DNA of 64,000 nucleotides, taken from positions 615,112 through 679,111 of the forward strand of contig SJOL01007097.1 of the NCBI GenBank assembly GCA_004794785.1. The letters run 5' to 3'. The notes under the pieces are model-generated. The model worked only from the letters and a program-made list of their open reading frames with translations. It searched no databases and was not told the origin of the DNA. Below, one piece after another: positions 12,058 through 25,051 of this stretch. A program made the position numbers and the translations under genes. Each line of letters opens with the position of its first letter. The first letter of the stretch is position 1. This stretch comes from Opisthorchis felineus (lineage: Eukaryota; Platyhelminthes; Trematoda; Opisthorchiida; Opisthorchiidae).

Positions 12058-12566
12058 TTTATATTCCTTTTCAGTTCTTCAGAAACTTAACTGTACATAT
12101 AAGGTTTGAATAAGGCTATACCAATCAATTATCAGAGCGTATTTACCAGAGTGTTGAAGTTGTTTTTCGGAAGGAAGGATGAGTCCTGAAAAGCAGAACT
12201 GCAAGAATTACCCCATCGGCCAGACTACGCAGCATGTAAATTTAAGGTTAGTATGAGTCGTTGTCTATGAAGTTTTTTTTCGAAAAGTCGATTTTGTTCG
12301 TTAAGGTCCAGTAAGTTATACTATTTGCTTATCGTAATATTAACTCTATAACGCAAAGTAATACGTGGTGAGTAAGCCGAGCAGAATGGGGTCCCACACG
12401 CCAATTGACGATGGATAAATGTAGGCGAATGGGCAGAGAGCCGTTGAAATCTACCAGACAGACGAAGCACGACTGTATAATAAGAATAATATGGTTCTTT
12501 TGCATTGGGGTGTTGGTGTTATTTGTCAAATTCTTCAATTTTTGATGGAATGCCATTCCTGCTTAC

Positions 12567-12659
12567 CTTCGAGTACTGAGAAGTGATACGCCCCAAAATT
12601 CATCAAGCCTCTTCAGATAGCAATTCGTACAGCTGTGAAGCTTCTGGCCTTCCAAACAT
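12567..12659 (-). CDS. candidate internal exon (93 nt), unknown protein
   Basis: On the minus strand, acceptor AAGTTTCAG (ending 12660) and donor CGAAG|GTAAGC (12566) bound a 93-nt segment with one open frame, phase 2 at both ends (31 codons, symmetric). The encoded piece contains three Cys including a CxxC (SCTNC). No family recognised. A competing plus-strand reading exists (acceptor at 12616, about 40 open codons to a stop at 12739), so only one can be real; the minus version has both splice sites. Confidence 0.25.
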
Positions 12660-15600
12660 CTGAAACTTATATTGATGTTTTGCAAACTTATCTGGAGGCT
12701 ATCGCGTTAGCGGAAGTTGAGAGCATTCAAAGATAGACTAAGGTTGGTCAGTACATGACTAGGTTAATAGGATACATCTTCTAATATGCTGTGGACACCC
12801 ACAAGGTAAGTGACCAACTGATGGTTCACTTCCTCCTGATTATGCCTTTTTGCCCATACAACGTAAAATCGAACCTCAAATGTCAATAAATAAGATAAGT
12901 TTTGAAACTTGGCTGGCACTACAGCCTCACATTTCTCAAATTACATGGCATGCGTTTTGTTTTCTGTGAGAAGCATGAGCCACATAATATTCTTTTGGAA
13001 GCGGGGGGATGGTGTGAGTTAAATGATGCATTTGACGTGCTCATATGTTACCCTCTAGGAAGGGAGAGTCGGAATACAACCGAATTTCTTGACTTTCTCT
13101 TTTGGCAAAAAATTATGTTTTTGTTCTCACATAAACACCTTGGTCAGTCTTTACTCACAGAGGTACCGAGAATTTCTCACGACCAACTGTGGTATGCTTT
13201 ATGAGCTCAAGATTATGTGACACATTTTTTTATTCCAAATTGTTAGCAAACTTCAACTCAAAATTTGGTGTTCGGGAATACCCACAGTCTACTCAGCAAG
13301 GGTAAAATTAAACAGACTGGGCCTTGCGTGTGAAATTTTATTCGGTTTATTACTAGTGGAAGAAATAAGACATTATTAGCTAAGTTTTGGTTTTTAGTTT
13401 CTTTGTCAATGTGGGTGACCCTCGTTTGAAGAAAAGTGACCGATTACATTGCTCCTGAGGGAGGTCCTCAAGACCTATCGAGACACTGAACCGAAAATCT
13501 GCTCTTACTTTGCATGTCAATCTGGTTTTTACAGGAGACTCAGCCGAACCTCTCGTTTATGATATTCCTTAACTGAATATGCCTCACAAAGGCTCTTAAG
13601 ATTGTTTTTTTCATCAATAATCAATCTAATTCTGCATTCAGGTCAACCCCTAAAATTCGATAAGTTTCCTTATTCTCAGGAATAGTATGTTTCGAGATAG
13701 GATTAGTCGACCTCCTACTTAGCCCCAGAATATGACAAAGTTTGGTACTTGGTTTTACACACTGAACTTTGATGAAAGCGTTTTGAAAACGCCTAGATTG
13801 GTCCCTGTCGAGAGTTCGGGATGGTTTTCCAAAAGGCATCGGCTTACTTTCTACCTCAACATACTGTGATCCGGTCGTCGAATTCGGGTGCATGGTCTAC
13901 CTTCGGACACCATTAGATATCCAAGAAACCCCTCGCAGAAGAAATCGCCTGCACATTAGACATCGTATCTCTTTGAGTGCTGGTTTCTTGTTGATAGGTC
14001 AGACTACTACTACTCATTACGTCTCTGTTTTTGGACATTACAAAAACTCAAACTGATTGAACCTGTGCAGACGGAGCTCTGTAAAAGCAGTGCCATGGGA
14101 ACACAGGTGCCTTTTAATTATCTACTTGTGTGTTCCACTAGCGTAGATTCATTACTTTCACAATGATCGTATAACTCCTACCGCGAAAGACTTCACATCT
14201 GTCATCCGCAAGTGGTAATTAGTTTGTCTGTTTCTAGTTCATTTAAAGACGATCCCGGTTGATTGTATTGTTTGCACGCATGTTATATTGGTGACATGTG
14301 TGGTCAGCGCTAAAGCTTGAATCCTGGGGTGGAGGGAACATCTACTGTAATGATATATAAGGCCCACAATAAAATTCCTTCTCATGGTCCTTAGGTGAGG
14401 ACCAGTGGATTGGGGAAGGTAATCCCCAATAGCTCACAAATTTCTTCAGACAGCTTTCAACGGGACCCATAAATGTCATCAAAGTGCAAGTATGAGGAAT
14501 GAAAGCCGTGAACTACGTTAGTCTTTCTCCAGAAATTTCTTTACGGAGGAATGGGATGGGTTTAGTTTGAAAGATCACGTACAAGGTCGTGTTTGACGCT
14601 GGCCAACAAAGTAGGTTTTTCAGTAACGTAGCCTACATTTTTGAGGGCCTTTCTTGGGGATACTCTTGTATTTTTAACGTTGGTCTCATGTTTATTTGCC
14701 AAAGGAAATAAGTCAGATTGATCCGACTGCTCACAAAACGTCTAGGGCAGATTCCTTAGGGATTACAATATCACTATATTTCGTTTTAACACTACTTACG
14801 CTTAGAAGTGTGCTGGCGTAGTAAGCCTGACCGTACGAAACTGCGGGTTTAAGGTTTGATTATCACATCGGTGAGTTGATACAGCAGAAACTCATCAAAG
14901 AGAGGAACTCAGGACAAACCCCTTCTGAAGGCCAATGACAGTAAAATCGAAAATTTGATCAACAAGAAGATGTGACTCTCCGTACACATTGGAAATCCTT
15001 CGAAGATTAGCATTAGCTGGTTTTCTGCCCAATCGACTTAACATCGTAAATGGGAGTAGGAGTTTCTTAAAAGAACACGACGTCTGATCAAATAAGGGCC
15101 TGATTATGCGTCTGTAGATGAGTTTGGATAATACAACATAGTACTACAAGAACCATATAAACTTCGTCCATTTCCAGATACAACGTGTAGGTTGTTGTCA
15201 GCGCAACACTAGGTTGTCCAGTTAATGTTTATCTGTTTAAACCATAGTGGGACACTGCAGATCCGCATGCCATCGCCCCTTTGTGATGCCGTCCGTTAGT
15301 GAACTATGACAGGACACTTCAGTTTCTCGCGAAAACCTTGTAAACTCCCAATAACAATTGTCTAAACTGCGAAATATCTGGCCATTTATGTGCAGCCAAC
15401 TGAAAATAAGCAACGCGGGTTTCTTATTTTGTGCCATCTATCGGAGCCACAACCCAGAAGCCACTAGTATAGAAGAGCCAGCTCTCCACCTTTTTCTTGT
15501 AAAGGAACAATTGTAGCAAAGGTTTTGTGGACGTGCTGAGGAAGTGCAAAACTTGATCTCAGCCATCATGCTGGCCTGTTAGATTTATGATGCTACGAAT

Positions 15601-16531
15601 ACTCTAGTATGTTGGAAGATTAAAGGGAAGGAAATCCTGACGATAATAATACTGGTTTCATTATCACTGGAGCAGACGTTCTGGTTTGCAGTCAGCTACA
15701 GGGCCTTTTTCGCAATCCGAAATGAAGCCAAAACAGGACACCATGAACATCCATTTTATGCACCATATTGGGACAGGTTTGTGCTAAAGCTGTGGTTAAT
15801 GAAAAAAAAACTTATTCCTTTACGGGAAGCATGGGTTTTTATCGAACTTTATTGTAAACAAATATGCCATCTGTCTATAACCAGCAAAATTGTCACAATT
15901 TAACCAAAGAAAGGAATTTATGACGATTTTTCAAACATTCAACTAACAATAGGTTACCTCTGGTTTCCTCGATAAGACAGTCCTAGAATTTATCTCTAAT
16001 TAACCGTCAAAAAGTTCATGGGGATCTTATTAGTATTCAACTAACCGCTTGATAAGGTTGATTTGGTGCCATTCAGTCTCAACATTCATTTTAGCTATAG
16101 AGAAACTGATTAGCTCATCTGATTGATAGACAACACTTGATATTCTCACGTCGACAGTTTTTTGCTCTAGGCTTATATGTCGCAGTAGAGTCTATTTTTT
16201 GACTGGTGGTTCGGTTATTAATGTGAAATGCTATTCCAAACTAGATTTGATGACAAACCCACTACAAAACTCACAGTCATAATTAGGGTGATGGATTTGA
16301 TTATACTACAATACCGATACTTATTCTTCTTGGCTAATATCTATTGATTGTAATAAAGTTTACTTGGAGCATTTCTTCTTGATGGGTGATGCTGAACTAA
16401 ACATCCCTACTGTCAGCCACTTATGATGCCATTTATAGGGCCTTTTATGGATGGCATCTGGAAGGTTCCGTGTTCTACAGTAAGAAACATTTCCATGTGT
16501 CGGTTGGGAAGCTATTCACGATATCTGGGCC
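12660..16531. other. intergenic with one repeat piece
   Basis: Holds the repeat head at 13509-13580. A plus-strand open frame of 100 codons without an ATG at its start (12902-13204) and a minus frame (13621-13893) have no splice or family support. 14000-16500 shows nothing I can name. Confidence 0.45.
13509..13580 (-). repeat. head fragment of the ~300-bp hammerhead-bearing repeat
   Basis: Shares CAGGAGACTCAGCCGAACC and TCTCGTTTATGAT words with the copies at 45551 and 62762, in the same minus orientation. The hammerhead part is not present. Confidence 0.7.
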
Positions 16532-16658
16532 GAACACACTGCTCATAAGGTTGCAGAAATCTCCCCGACAGCCGAAAATTGTTTTCACAGGTGAAAGATT
16601 CAGCTATAATTCAGTTGAGTCTTTCGTTAAAGGCATATGAGTGTATTTTTCAAAGTGG
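16532..16658. repeat. rearranged ~300-bp repeat: tail (minus) joined to head (plus)
   Basis: 16532-16580 matches the tail in minus orientation (CACTGCTCATAAGGTTGC, CCCCGACAGCC). 16605-16658 matches the head in plus orientation (AGATTCAGCT, CAGTTGAGTCT, ATATGAGTGTATTT). The hammerhead core between them is lost. Confidence 0.65.
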
Positions 16659-19600
16659 AGTTTCACTGTCAAGTTCAATCAACGTGATGATGCGCTGGTC
16701 TGATTCACTAGTTTACCTCACAGCTGTTGGTTCAGTTCATTAGGCTTCTGGTAAGTTCCTGATGTGTCAGAGAGATGGAAGCTGCAATTCTCTGGTTTCT
16801 TAGACAGTTGTAGAACCTCGCATAAATTATCTATGAACGGTGGCGACAAAAACCATGGATTTTCAATGAGAAGGTATATACTGATATGCCACTCCTTGTT
16901 TTCGTTAGGTAGTTTCGATTCTATCAATGCTGGTCATGAATTATATTGCTCTCAAAACTTTGACGGGAATTTTCAATGATTCATTTATTTTGAGAACATA
17001 TGAGCTTAGAGTAAAACTAACCATTTGAACTTTACCTTTCACATAGGAGAGAGAATCGTGGAAACGATTTGAAGTGAGTGGTGTTCTATAAGTAGATTTG
17101 CTTCTCCAAGGATAGATTTTACGACTGATTGTTTGTTCATACAGTTAGAAAGTTTCAAAAAAGTGTTAGGCCTGTTGCAGTCTTTTGGCATCTTGTACCC
17201 ATTAAGTCAGCAGTGAAGCAACGATAGAATCAAGTCCTCCAGCAGATGAGAAAACTTTCTGAAGTACATTGTTACAGTAGCTTCAACTCTTCATCAGACG
17301 CACAAGCCAAGATTTTCGCTGAGGCATGAATCTTTCGCGCGGACTGAAGCTGTCAAACCTATATAAGCCGCACGTCTTGTCTGTGAGCTTTGTAAGCCTT
17401 TTTCCAGTGTATTACTGCTTTCCGCCCTTGGCAATGAGATTTGCAATCCTCTAACGAGGTAAAAACATTCTGCTTCTCGTTTGTTAAATATACCTCACTG
17501 GTTGTTGAATGCAGTGAATATTGGTGGCGTTTTTTCTTGAGCAAGATTCGCAGATGACGAGTGAGAAGTTGATATATGTTTCGCTTGAGCCAGAACAGGA
17601 TATAAAAAAAGTGAAATAGAAGAAGATGTACTGAGACAAACCTAGCGGATCCTGTGTAATTGAAGAGAGCTGGTGTGTTCCGAATGATTACCCCGTTTAC
17701 GATTGGCTACGCGGTGCGAGAGAAGTTTACCTGATCTTAACATTCACTGTCACTGGTATGGCAGTATTGAATTACCAGGATACGTTTTGCTGGTAACTGT
17801 TAAAAACATAAATACGTGCTAATGTCGGCCTGGTTCTGTCTTATCTTGCTTAGGTTGAGTTATCAAGATTACTCTGTGGTCGGCTGGACGTGTATCGGCG
17901 TGGTACTCAGTTCCGCTGGGAACAAACAGGTATATTACATCTCGAATGTCACCATTTGGGAGTCTTGTTTCGTGCGTTTACCTGACGAAGTATACTTCTA
18001 AAATATCTACGTTGTTATGCTCTTCGGATCGTAGCCGTGTTCTGCTATGATTAATCTGTTTAATGTGGGGTTGCAAGTGGGTGACTTCATTGAACCGATT
18101 TGGTTTGTTCCGCAGAATTTGCAACAATCGACAGGTTAGGTTGACATTACACAATTTGGCAATCGCACACGAGTTGGTGTGGTATTGTTGCTTACTGCAT
18201 GAATCTCTGAGTGTGAAAAATTAAAGTTTCGGATTGCGCAGCATGCGTCACAGTGCTGAAACAGAAAAGTGAGTGGGCGATGTTCAACAGTAAATTTGTC
18301 TTCAAAAGTTGCGATCAGTAATGTTCGGATTAATACGTGAATAACTGGCATGCACCCTTTCGGGTTCAGCTTACTTGACGTGCTGCTAAAATGGGACTTC
18401 GATGAGATGCTCTGCAGCTACCCTAACGTGGCTACCGAAGTTCGCTGTTCTACCAGTATGATTCCTGTGTTTTTTCATCCTGATAGGCGGCGCTCCTACC
18501 GCGTCATTCATTGTCTCATGATATCAAGATGTCTATTTTCTTCAAGGCAGATCCACAGAAAGATGTAACCAGAGAGAAGGTGCAGGGATTTTCATTGTTA
18601 GCTGGGATTTATTGTAAAAGTTTCCTGGAAGAACTTTCAGAAAGAAGCCCCAACATGATTACACTCGTGATGTTCTCCCGCCAAGTAGGTGGTCCGATTA
18701 CAATGTCTGTCCCTGTAAGGCCCTTCCCGTGAGTAGTGCACAATGATGCTCGACTGCATAAATGTGATGTGGGGATCAAGGATTGTTGCCTCTTCGTTTG
18801 AGTGTAGGACGATGTCCGAAACATTTGTCCATTTCCGTCTTTCTGACATTCTTTTCCATGTAGGTTGAGGTATGAAGATTAGGTGGGCGATAGCATGAAC
18901 TTCACTTTGTTTTCAAAATAAAAAACTTCAGTCTTGGTCCACAGAGACAGAAATCTTCCCAGCAGATAGTCACAGCTGATTGAAAAAGTTTCACTATTAT
19001 AGAGTTTCTCGCAGGTCTTTCCAAAAATTTCTCAGGTTTAGTCCTTCACAGCGTCACCTGCCTAAGTGCCGTTTCCACTTTCCTAAACGACTTGACAAAT
19101 AGCTTTTGTATTGGTTTCGTGTCCACAAATGTTCTTTCCACTGAACTAAACTGCTGAGTGATACTAAAACGCCTTCTCAATGCATGAAGTGACTGCTCGC
19201 CAGATAGGCAAGAACAGTACAAGACTGTTGTCTGGACGTGCGTTCAGCGGGTACTTTCCGAACTTTATTAAATGCTTCTCTTTGACACAGGCGTGCGTTT
19301 TGTATGTACTTAGTAGCCATGAGATTGAGACACTGACCTACGCATCAGCGTGGTTAGCTCGCATGATGCTGGCTCAGAAACGAACGAGAAAATCAAGAAA
19401 TTGCAGCCACTGAGATCTCAGTAAGCAACTGCTTCTCGTGCGTAGCTTTTTCTCTACCTGACTAACCTAACTCTGGTCGAACGAATTCAGGAAAAATTAA
19501 CGAATCTCGGATTGCTAAACTAATGATTAATTCACATGAATTCACACAGCATATCCCGTTGGTCTGGCGGACTATGATAGCAGCTGTGCTAATGACGTCA

Positions 19601-21588
19601 ACCGATTTTGACTGACAGTACGCTAGTAAATTTGGCATAATAGGAAACCGAAATGCCAGTGTGATGTTTAGGGTTATTCAGACGTTTTAAGGACCAAATG
19701 TTTGTCTTTTCTATTTAAAAGTTGTTCCTTGGGGAATCTAGATGGAAATAAATCCCTGGCTTTAAATTCATCTTGCTCGAAATGTCCGTTTATTGTTGAG
19801 GCGTGTCTCAAAGTAGGAACAATATATTGCAGGTGTTCCATTTTTCCTACCTGATTTGCTTCGGTTATCAGTATTAGGACTTGTAACCGAATGGGCGAGC
19901 AACGAAAAGTGAGACAGAACTGAAGCGGGTTTTAGCGATTTATTTCGGTAGTCTCCATTAACATCTGAAATAGGTGAATGCGGGACACATCGTATGATGA
20001 GACCTCACAAAACGCAATTCTTGGGCAAAGTAGCGTTGTTCTTATGTTTGATGATAAAATTGGCTAGTTTTATTCACCGATTCAAAGGCATAAAGAGGAA
20101 TATCGGCCAGCGCATACGAGATATACAGCCTTACTGTTTGCCTTGATTTGTCTCACAATAAGTGGAGAAATCGAACTTTTAAGGAGTTGACAAAGCTAAA
20201 ATTCTTTCAGTGTTCTTGGAACAAAAGTGGTATGTCAGAGACGGTTTTCTTATCGTTCCTGATTGTTATTCACTTGCCTCTTAGCATTATTCAGGATCTT
20301 TAATAGCTGCCAACGTGAGGAATTGTGAATGTGAACTAGGTGCTTGCGACCAATTTGCCAACAATTCGCACTCTCCATTTCAACCTATTTTAGGACATCG
20401 CATAAATTCACTGTCTAGCGCTGATATTTGGAGGCTGTCACTTTAAATATATTGTTTAAGTGGTCAATCCTGGATGGCCACGCATGACAAAAGTGCCCAT
20501 TCCGAAATTTTCGTTACTAAATTGAGGCTGACTTTGAAAAATTGCCAATAATTCTTCAGTTTTAGTCGTGTATTTATTCGTTCTACTCCTATAAATTCAA
20601 TTCATTATGTGCAACACCTATTCATCTGTACTGAGCAATCCAAAACACTAAACTGATTCTTCTCACATACAATTCAGTCAACTACACTCGTCAAGATAGG
20701 TGTGGCGTTTTTATGAAGAGTGAATCAGTAGTGATTTGCATGCATGACTTTCCCCCACTGATAGAAAACTGTTTGATGTATGGGTCTGGTTTTTTGGAGG
20801 CACTAAACCACTTCCAGAATAAACATTATGCAGCTGTTGTATAACATATGCTGGGGTCAAGAATCCGCTTGTGAAGGATTACTGAAGCCTCTACTTATCC
20901 TTTTCACACCGCTGGTTTGAGACCAACGCGAATAGAAGATTTCTCTTAGTGTCTCTTGATGGTTGTTAAAGAACAAACAGTTAGCTTAGACAGTCTCAGC
21001 GATGTCTGTTCAATACAGCGAACACCAGTCCATTTTTTGGGCCTTACAATGTTACAGAGGGTCGTTTTTGACTGAAATTCGTGTTCCAAAGTGACATATT
21101 TTGGCTGCTGATCAGGTGGCAATTGATTTCTTCGTCCAGCTTGATCAACAGCCAATTAACCCACCCGACCTACAAATAGTTAGGCACATTTCCAGCGAAA
21201 CACGTGCTCACCTGCATACTAGTGATTGATTGTCCAGGTGCAATGTTTGGAAAAAGGCAAACCTTGGTGCCAGCATGAACAGTCAATCTGGCGACGTAAA
21301 GAAGTCCACAGGAACTTTCAGACCGCACGCCCTCACCACTGATCAATAATCGTTCCTTCGTATAGGAAGCACATTCTAAAACGTTTTTCATCTTCTTAAC
21401 CGGTGTATCCCTTACAGTTCTTTCCACTACTTGGTCTAAACTTCTGAACTATATCGCATTTTCTTTACCTGTGTTTCACGGATTAACCTTGCGGAAATGT
21501 CTTGACGGCAGACATTAGCACATTTTGAGTGGCATTTGATTCTTTTGCGATAGTCAGTTCATTTCAGTTTTATTGTTCATCTTTTCAG
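16659..21588. other. intergenic, weak candidates only
   Basis: Includes a structured, hammerhead-box-like segment on the minus strand (17237-17303, listed separately) and overlapping frames at 18350-18849 on both strands; a plus-strand frame 18511-18732 ends near possible donors (GTAAGG at 18715, GTGAGT at 18730), but minus frames over the same bases are equally open. 19400-21500 shows nothing I can name. Confidence 0.4.
17237..17303 (-). other. hairpin with partial hammerhead boxes
   Basis: On the minus strand a CTGATGA box is followed by a hairpin (TGAAG-C-TAC paired with GTA-CTTCA around a TGTAACAAT loop) and then AGAAAG instead of GAAAC. The order of elements resembles Penelope-type hammerhead motifs, but helix II is displaced by five bases and the GAAAC box is changed. 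Relic or coincidence. Confidence 0.2.
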
Positions 21589-21756
21589 ACAAATAGCAGT
21601 TATCAACAAAGCGATTCAGCGGATGTAGGAGGTAAAACATACGTCATTTCAAAGCAATTCACTAGGCTGTACTTGTCAGACTATGCACGTGGATTTGATA
21701 TAACCATGCTGTGCCTTTCTGGCTCTGTCTGTCTGTTGGTACTCACTATCAGTTGA
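21589..21756 (+). CDS. candidate terminal exon with C-terminal hydrophobic segment
   Basis: A very good acceptor (TTGTTCATCTTTTCAG, ending 21588) opens a phase-0 frame of 55 codons ending in TGA at 21754-21756, and AATAAA follows at 21866-21871. The encoded piece starts polar (Ser/Gln-rich) and ends in about 18 hydrophobic residues immediately before the stop, which would suit a C-terminal membrane anchor. No family recognised and no upstream exon assigned with confidence. Signals on three sides make this one of the better exon candidates. Confidence 0.35.
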   Translation, partial: TNSSYQQSDSADVGGKTYVISKQFTRLYLSDYARGFDITMLCLSGSVCLLVLTIS

Positions 21757-21865
21757 CGTCAAAACGCGGCTTGTATGAATGTACCGAGCTCATCAAAACG
21801 AGATCAATTTGAAGTGGAAGTTGATCAGTCAGTACTAGCTTTATGCTACTGAACGTAGTAATTAT

Positions 21866-21871
21866 AATAAA
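21866..21871 (+). terminator. AATAAA poly(A) signal
   Basis: AATAAA 110 nt after the stop codon of the candidate terminal exon at 21589-21756. Common by chance in this AT-rich stretch. Confidence 0.3.
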
Positions 21872-24788
21872 TTCACACTGATTTTATTGATGAATTCAAA
21901 TGAATTCTCCGTTTATGATGCTCTTCAACTGCATAGAGGTTCAGATTGTATGACATTCGGAATTTCGAAATATATTTTCTCGATATAACAAATTATTTAT
22001 AGAATAAAAGGGAGAGTTGATTGGGTTTTTGGTCAACACCATTGTACTTAACAAATAAGTATATTTCGCACATAATTTGCGTACATTATGACGTTCAGCT
22101 AGAACAATATTTTGAGGGAATCGCAGGGGTTCGCCTACCTGATGTGCATCAAGAAGGGCGGAGTCATTAGTGGGCTATTGAAGAGTATTCACTAACGTTA
22201 CAAACTGAGTCAACTACGTCAACAAAATGCTAAATCCACTAGAGTATAAGTTTCGCAATATCAGTGAGTGACATTCGCAAAGGAGCCCATTTAGGGATGG
22301 AACTTGCTATACCCAGTAAACCTATGTCGGATATTGTGTCCTTTTTACTACTTGTTCGCTGCTGAGAAAAATCCATCACTTGTCGTGAGATTGTACTTAC
22401 CATCTCGTCATTTGTCAGCATATTTGTTGTGGTATATCCAAACGCCCCTGGTTTTGTATTAGCCAAGTGGGTAGCCAAAACACTACATTACAAACACCTT
22501 TTTTCTAAGACTAATTTTGTTCGGGCATCTTTTTTAACCGGGTATCCGCAGTAAAAGGTGATTCAGTGTCAGTTCTCCTTGACAGTGCGTAAAGTAAAAT
22601 GGTGGCATATAAGTGACCGGCTTGTAGCATTTCACCCCGACTTGTTAACCCTGACTAGATGAAACAGGTCTTGAAATATCAGTTTGCTGCTTGCCATTTC
22701 TACAAACTATAAGTTAACTCATTTGTAGAGAGCAAGGTCCATGACAGCTGTATCACTTGAATTTTGTGATAGAGACCAGATTCGTCGATTAGTTTATCAG
22801 TAATGAGGGTCTTACCAACCACAGAGCCTCCTTTTTGAAACCAATTCCCAGCCTCCAGAAATCGATAGCAGTGGGGATGCTGAAGACTGTGCTAAGCCAT
22901 CCCATTAAACTACGAAACTGGCAATACGAGATGAAATATTTAAGGTAGTTTGGCAACTCTGAGAAGCACTTCAATTTGTGTACCTGAGTTATGTCAGTCT
23001 CTAAGGGTTGCCCACAACAATTGGCTTCATAGATGCAGTTCCTGAAGTTCTGGACTACTTCCAACAATCAAATCACTCTTTTGACTTCTAGCTCTAGCTG
23101 ACTATTCTGACTGGTCTACAGACAAACCAGCTAACAGCATTTTTTAAACTAACTTAGCCAAAAAAACTTCCAAAAATTCAGTTCTGTTTCTTAGACACCC
23201 CATCTGAAAATACCAACTAAAATAGGCATTTTCTGGTTATCTCTTAAAAGGAGCTCAGGCAGTAAACAAACAGATGTTTCTCGTTAAGCAAAGCAGTACG
23301 ATGGCAGAAATTGGGACTGACTACTTTCAAAAATCCTCCGCAGAATATTTGGTATGATATGCCAAAAATTATCAATTTGCTACCTATCTATGCTGGAATG
23401 GGCTCTTTTTTCAAAGAATGCATCACAAGGACTAGTTTTTACCTGACAATGCTACATATCCCCAAAGCCAGTATTTGTCAACTATTCGCATGTTATGTTT
23501 TTCAGTGGACAAAATTATGTCCATTGTGGGACTAGGGCAGTATCGGTGATTAAACGACTACCAAAATTCTCAGAAAAAATCACCACCTGGTATATATTTA
23601 AGCCCAAAAGAGGAAACGAAAGAAAATTATGAAATACCCTTGGTGATTGAGACTCCATGAAGAATGACACAAGTTATATAAAAAGAGGTTATTTTCAACT
23701 CATCTGAAATATTCGAGGTTGCATGGGCTTGCTTTCTGGCACTTAACTTTGTCAAAAAGCTTGTGGTGGCCATGATTGTTGCGCAGTGCTTATCTAGAAA
23801 TCGTTTGCTCTTTCTGTAGGTCTCAAAGAAATACAAGCCCTCATATTTACCAATATGCCTTTACCTCAAATACCTCAATTCGCATTATCTCAAGTTTATT
23901 TGCAGTAGACCTCTGAAGAAGCAGTGCGCTTCGGGAATATCCTTTTCATGGCTATTTAGGAAGGTATTGAAAGTTGCTGAAAGAATTTGAGATGTTATAT
24001 CTCGACTGTCTTTAATTATCGCTCGTTCACCTGGAAGGTCACATTTTGAAATATTATCCTTAAGAAGGCAAGAGGTCTGTTGAGAGCTATTCGGCGAATA
24101 ACCTACCAAGGGCTTTATTTCACCTTTATTTATCCTTGGCATTCCAGTTGATAGGACTAAGGCACTGTCAACAAGATTACAGTAGGTATGTTCAACTGTA
24201 GATCTCTTAGTGAAAGCAGAACATTTATGAACCCATGATGGTCATTTCTGGTTCATTCCGTGAATAACATACGTTTGACGGAACTGTAGCCATACAGTTG
24301 TTGCCGGAGAGAGCACATTCTCAAGGTCAGCCAAAATGTGTTTTCTTTTGAAGGACACAGGCATTAATATGTGACCTTATAGCAGCTTCACGTACAGCTG
24401 GCGTAGACTACATTTGATATGAAGGAAACGCATCGATGAATTTACTAATTTGGTAGGAATAAAACTTTAGAATTGTGTAGAACGGGTTGCAGGATAATAA
24501 CTCAGGGGCAACTCAAGGATGCTTGAACAAAAGTTACTGGATCCAGGTTTTCCACTACAAGTAGTGTTTCACTAAGCAAAATAAACTCAATTATAGTTTT
24601 TCCCAATTGGCGTACTCCAATGTCAGATTCCATTCGCTAGATGCTTCGTGTCGCATGTAGTTGAATTATGTAGCCCTATTTCAGTTCTCCCACATAAAAC
24701 AGTGGAATGTTAGTTTGGGCGCTGATTGGTCATAGTCACCCTATCAGAAGCTCTCATATATTTACACTCTTTTAAATCTAATATAATC
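21872..24788. other. intergenic, one repeat fragment
   Basis: Contains the 22115-22200 repeat fragment. A minus-strand segment ending in a strong donor (ATG|GTAAGT at 22398) follows about 16 open codons after a possible acceptor AACCAG; too short to call. 22500-24780 shows nothing I can name. Confidence 0.4.
22115..22200 (+). repeat. fragment of the ~300-bp repeat with eroded hammerhead
   Basis: Helix I of the hammerhead is intact: GCCTAC at 22133-22138 pairs with GTGGGC at 22170-22175. The core box reads CTGATGT (22139-22145; last A changed), the loop AAGAAGGGC is kept, but stem II's 5' strand and the GAAAC box are changed (GGAGTC). The tail follows with AAGAGTATTCACTAACGTTA. Catalytically dead, but the family identity is clear. 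Confidence 0.65.
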
Positions 24789-24789
24789 A

Positions 24790-24811
24790 ACATTAATCAT
24801 ATGATTAATGT
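24790..24811. repeat. perfect 22-nt palindrome
   Basis: Centred on CATATG at 24800/24801, every base pairs with its mirror partner from 24790 to 24811. AT-rich. It may be a protein-binding dyad or chance; no element boundary is evident here. Confidence 0.6.
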
Positions 24812-24988
24812 GAATAATACAGCAGTTCAGAGAAAGAACAAATTCCCTGGATGTGTGAAACTACATTCTGAGAATTTGCCGCTCGAGAAGCTAGCCAATA
24901 CCTGACTACTTGATGTGGTCTCCGTTACTGAAGGATGAGTGGCACTATGTCTTGTCTAAGGGAGAGATAATCTCACTGCTGATCAACC

Positions 24989-25051
24989 ACTCATGGCCAA
25001 ACGGTTAAGTGTTCAAAGACTGGCCGTAAGGTCGTGGGCACAAATCCCTCC
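24989..25051 (+). other. tRNA-like SINE head (Pol III A and B boxes)
   Basis: TGGCCAAACGGTTA near 24994-25007 matches a Pol III A box and GGGCACAAATCCC at 25036-25048 a degenerate B box, with tRNA-like spacing. The middle part (GACTGGCCGTAAGGTCGTGG) looks like a tRNA anticodon to T-stem region. Flanks do not close an acceptor stem, so this is a tRNA-derived SINE head or tRNA relic rather than a functional tRNA. No hammerhead seen directly downstream. Confidence 0.5.

Noticed and set aside
12617..12739. Plus-strand terminal exon ending before AATAAA at 12887
   Set aside because: Only an acceptor supports it, whereas the minus strand has both acceptor and donor over the same bases.
18511..18849. 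Coding-looking frames on both strands
   Set aside because: Neither strand can be preferred and no family is recognised; left as intergenic.
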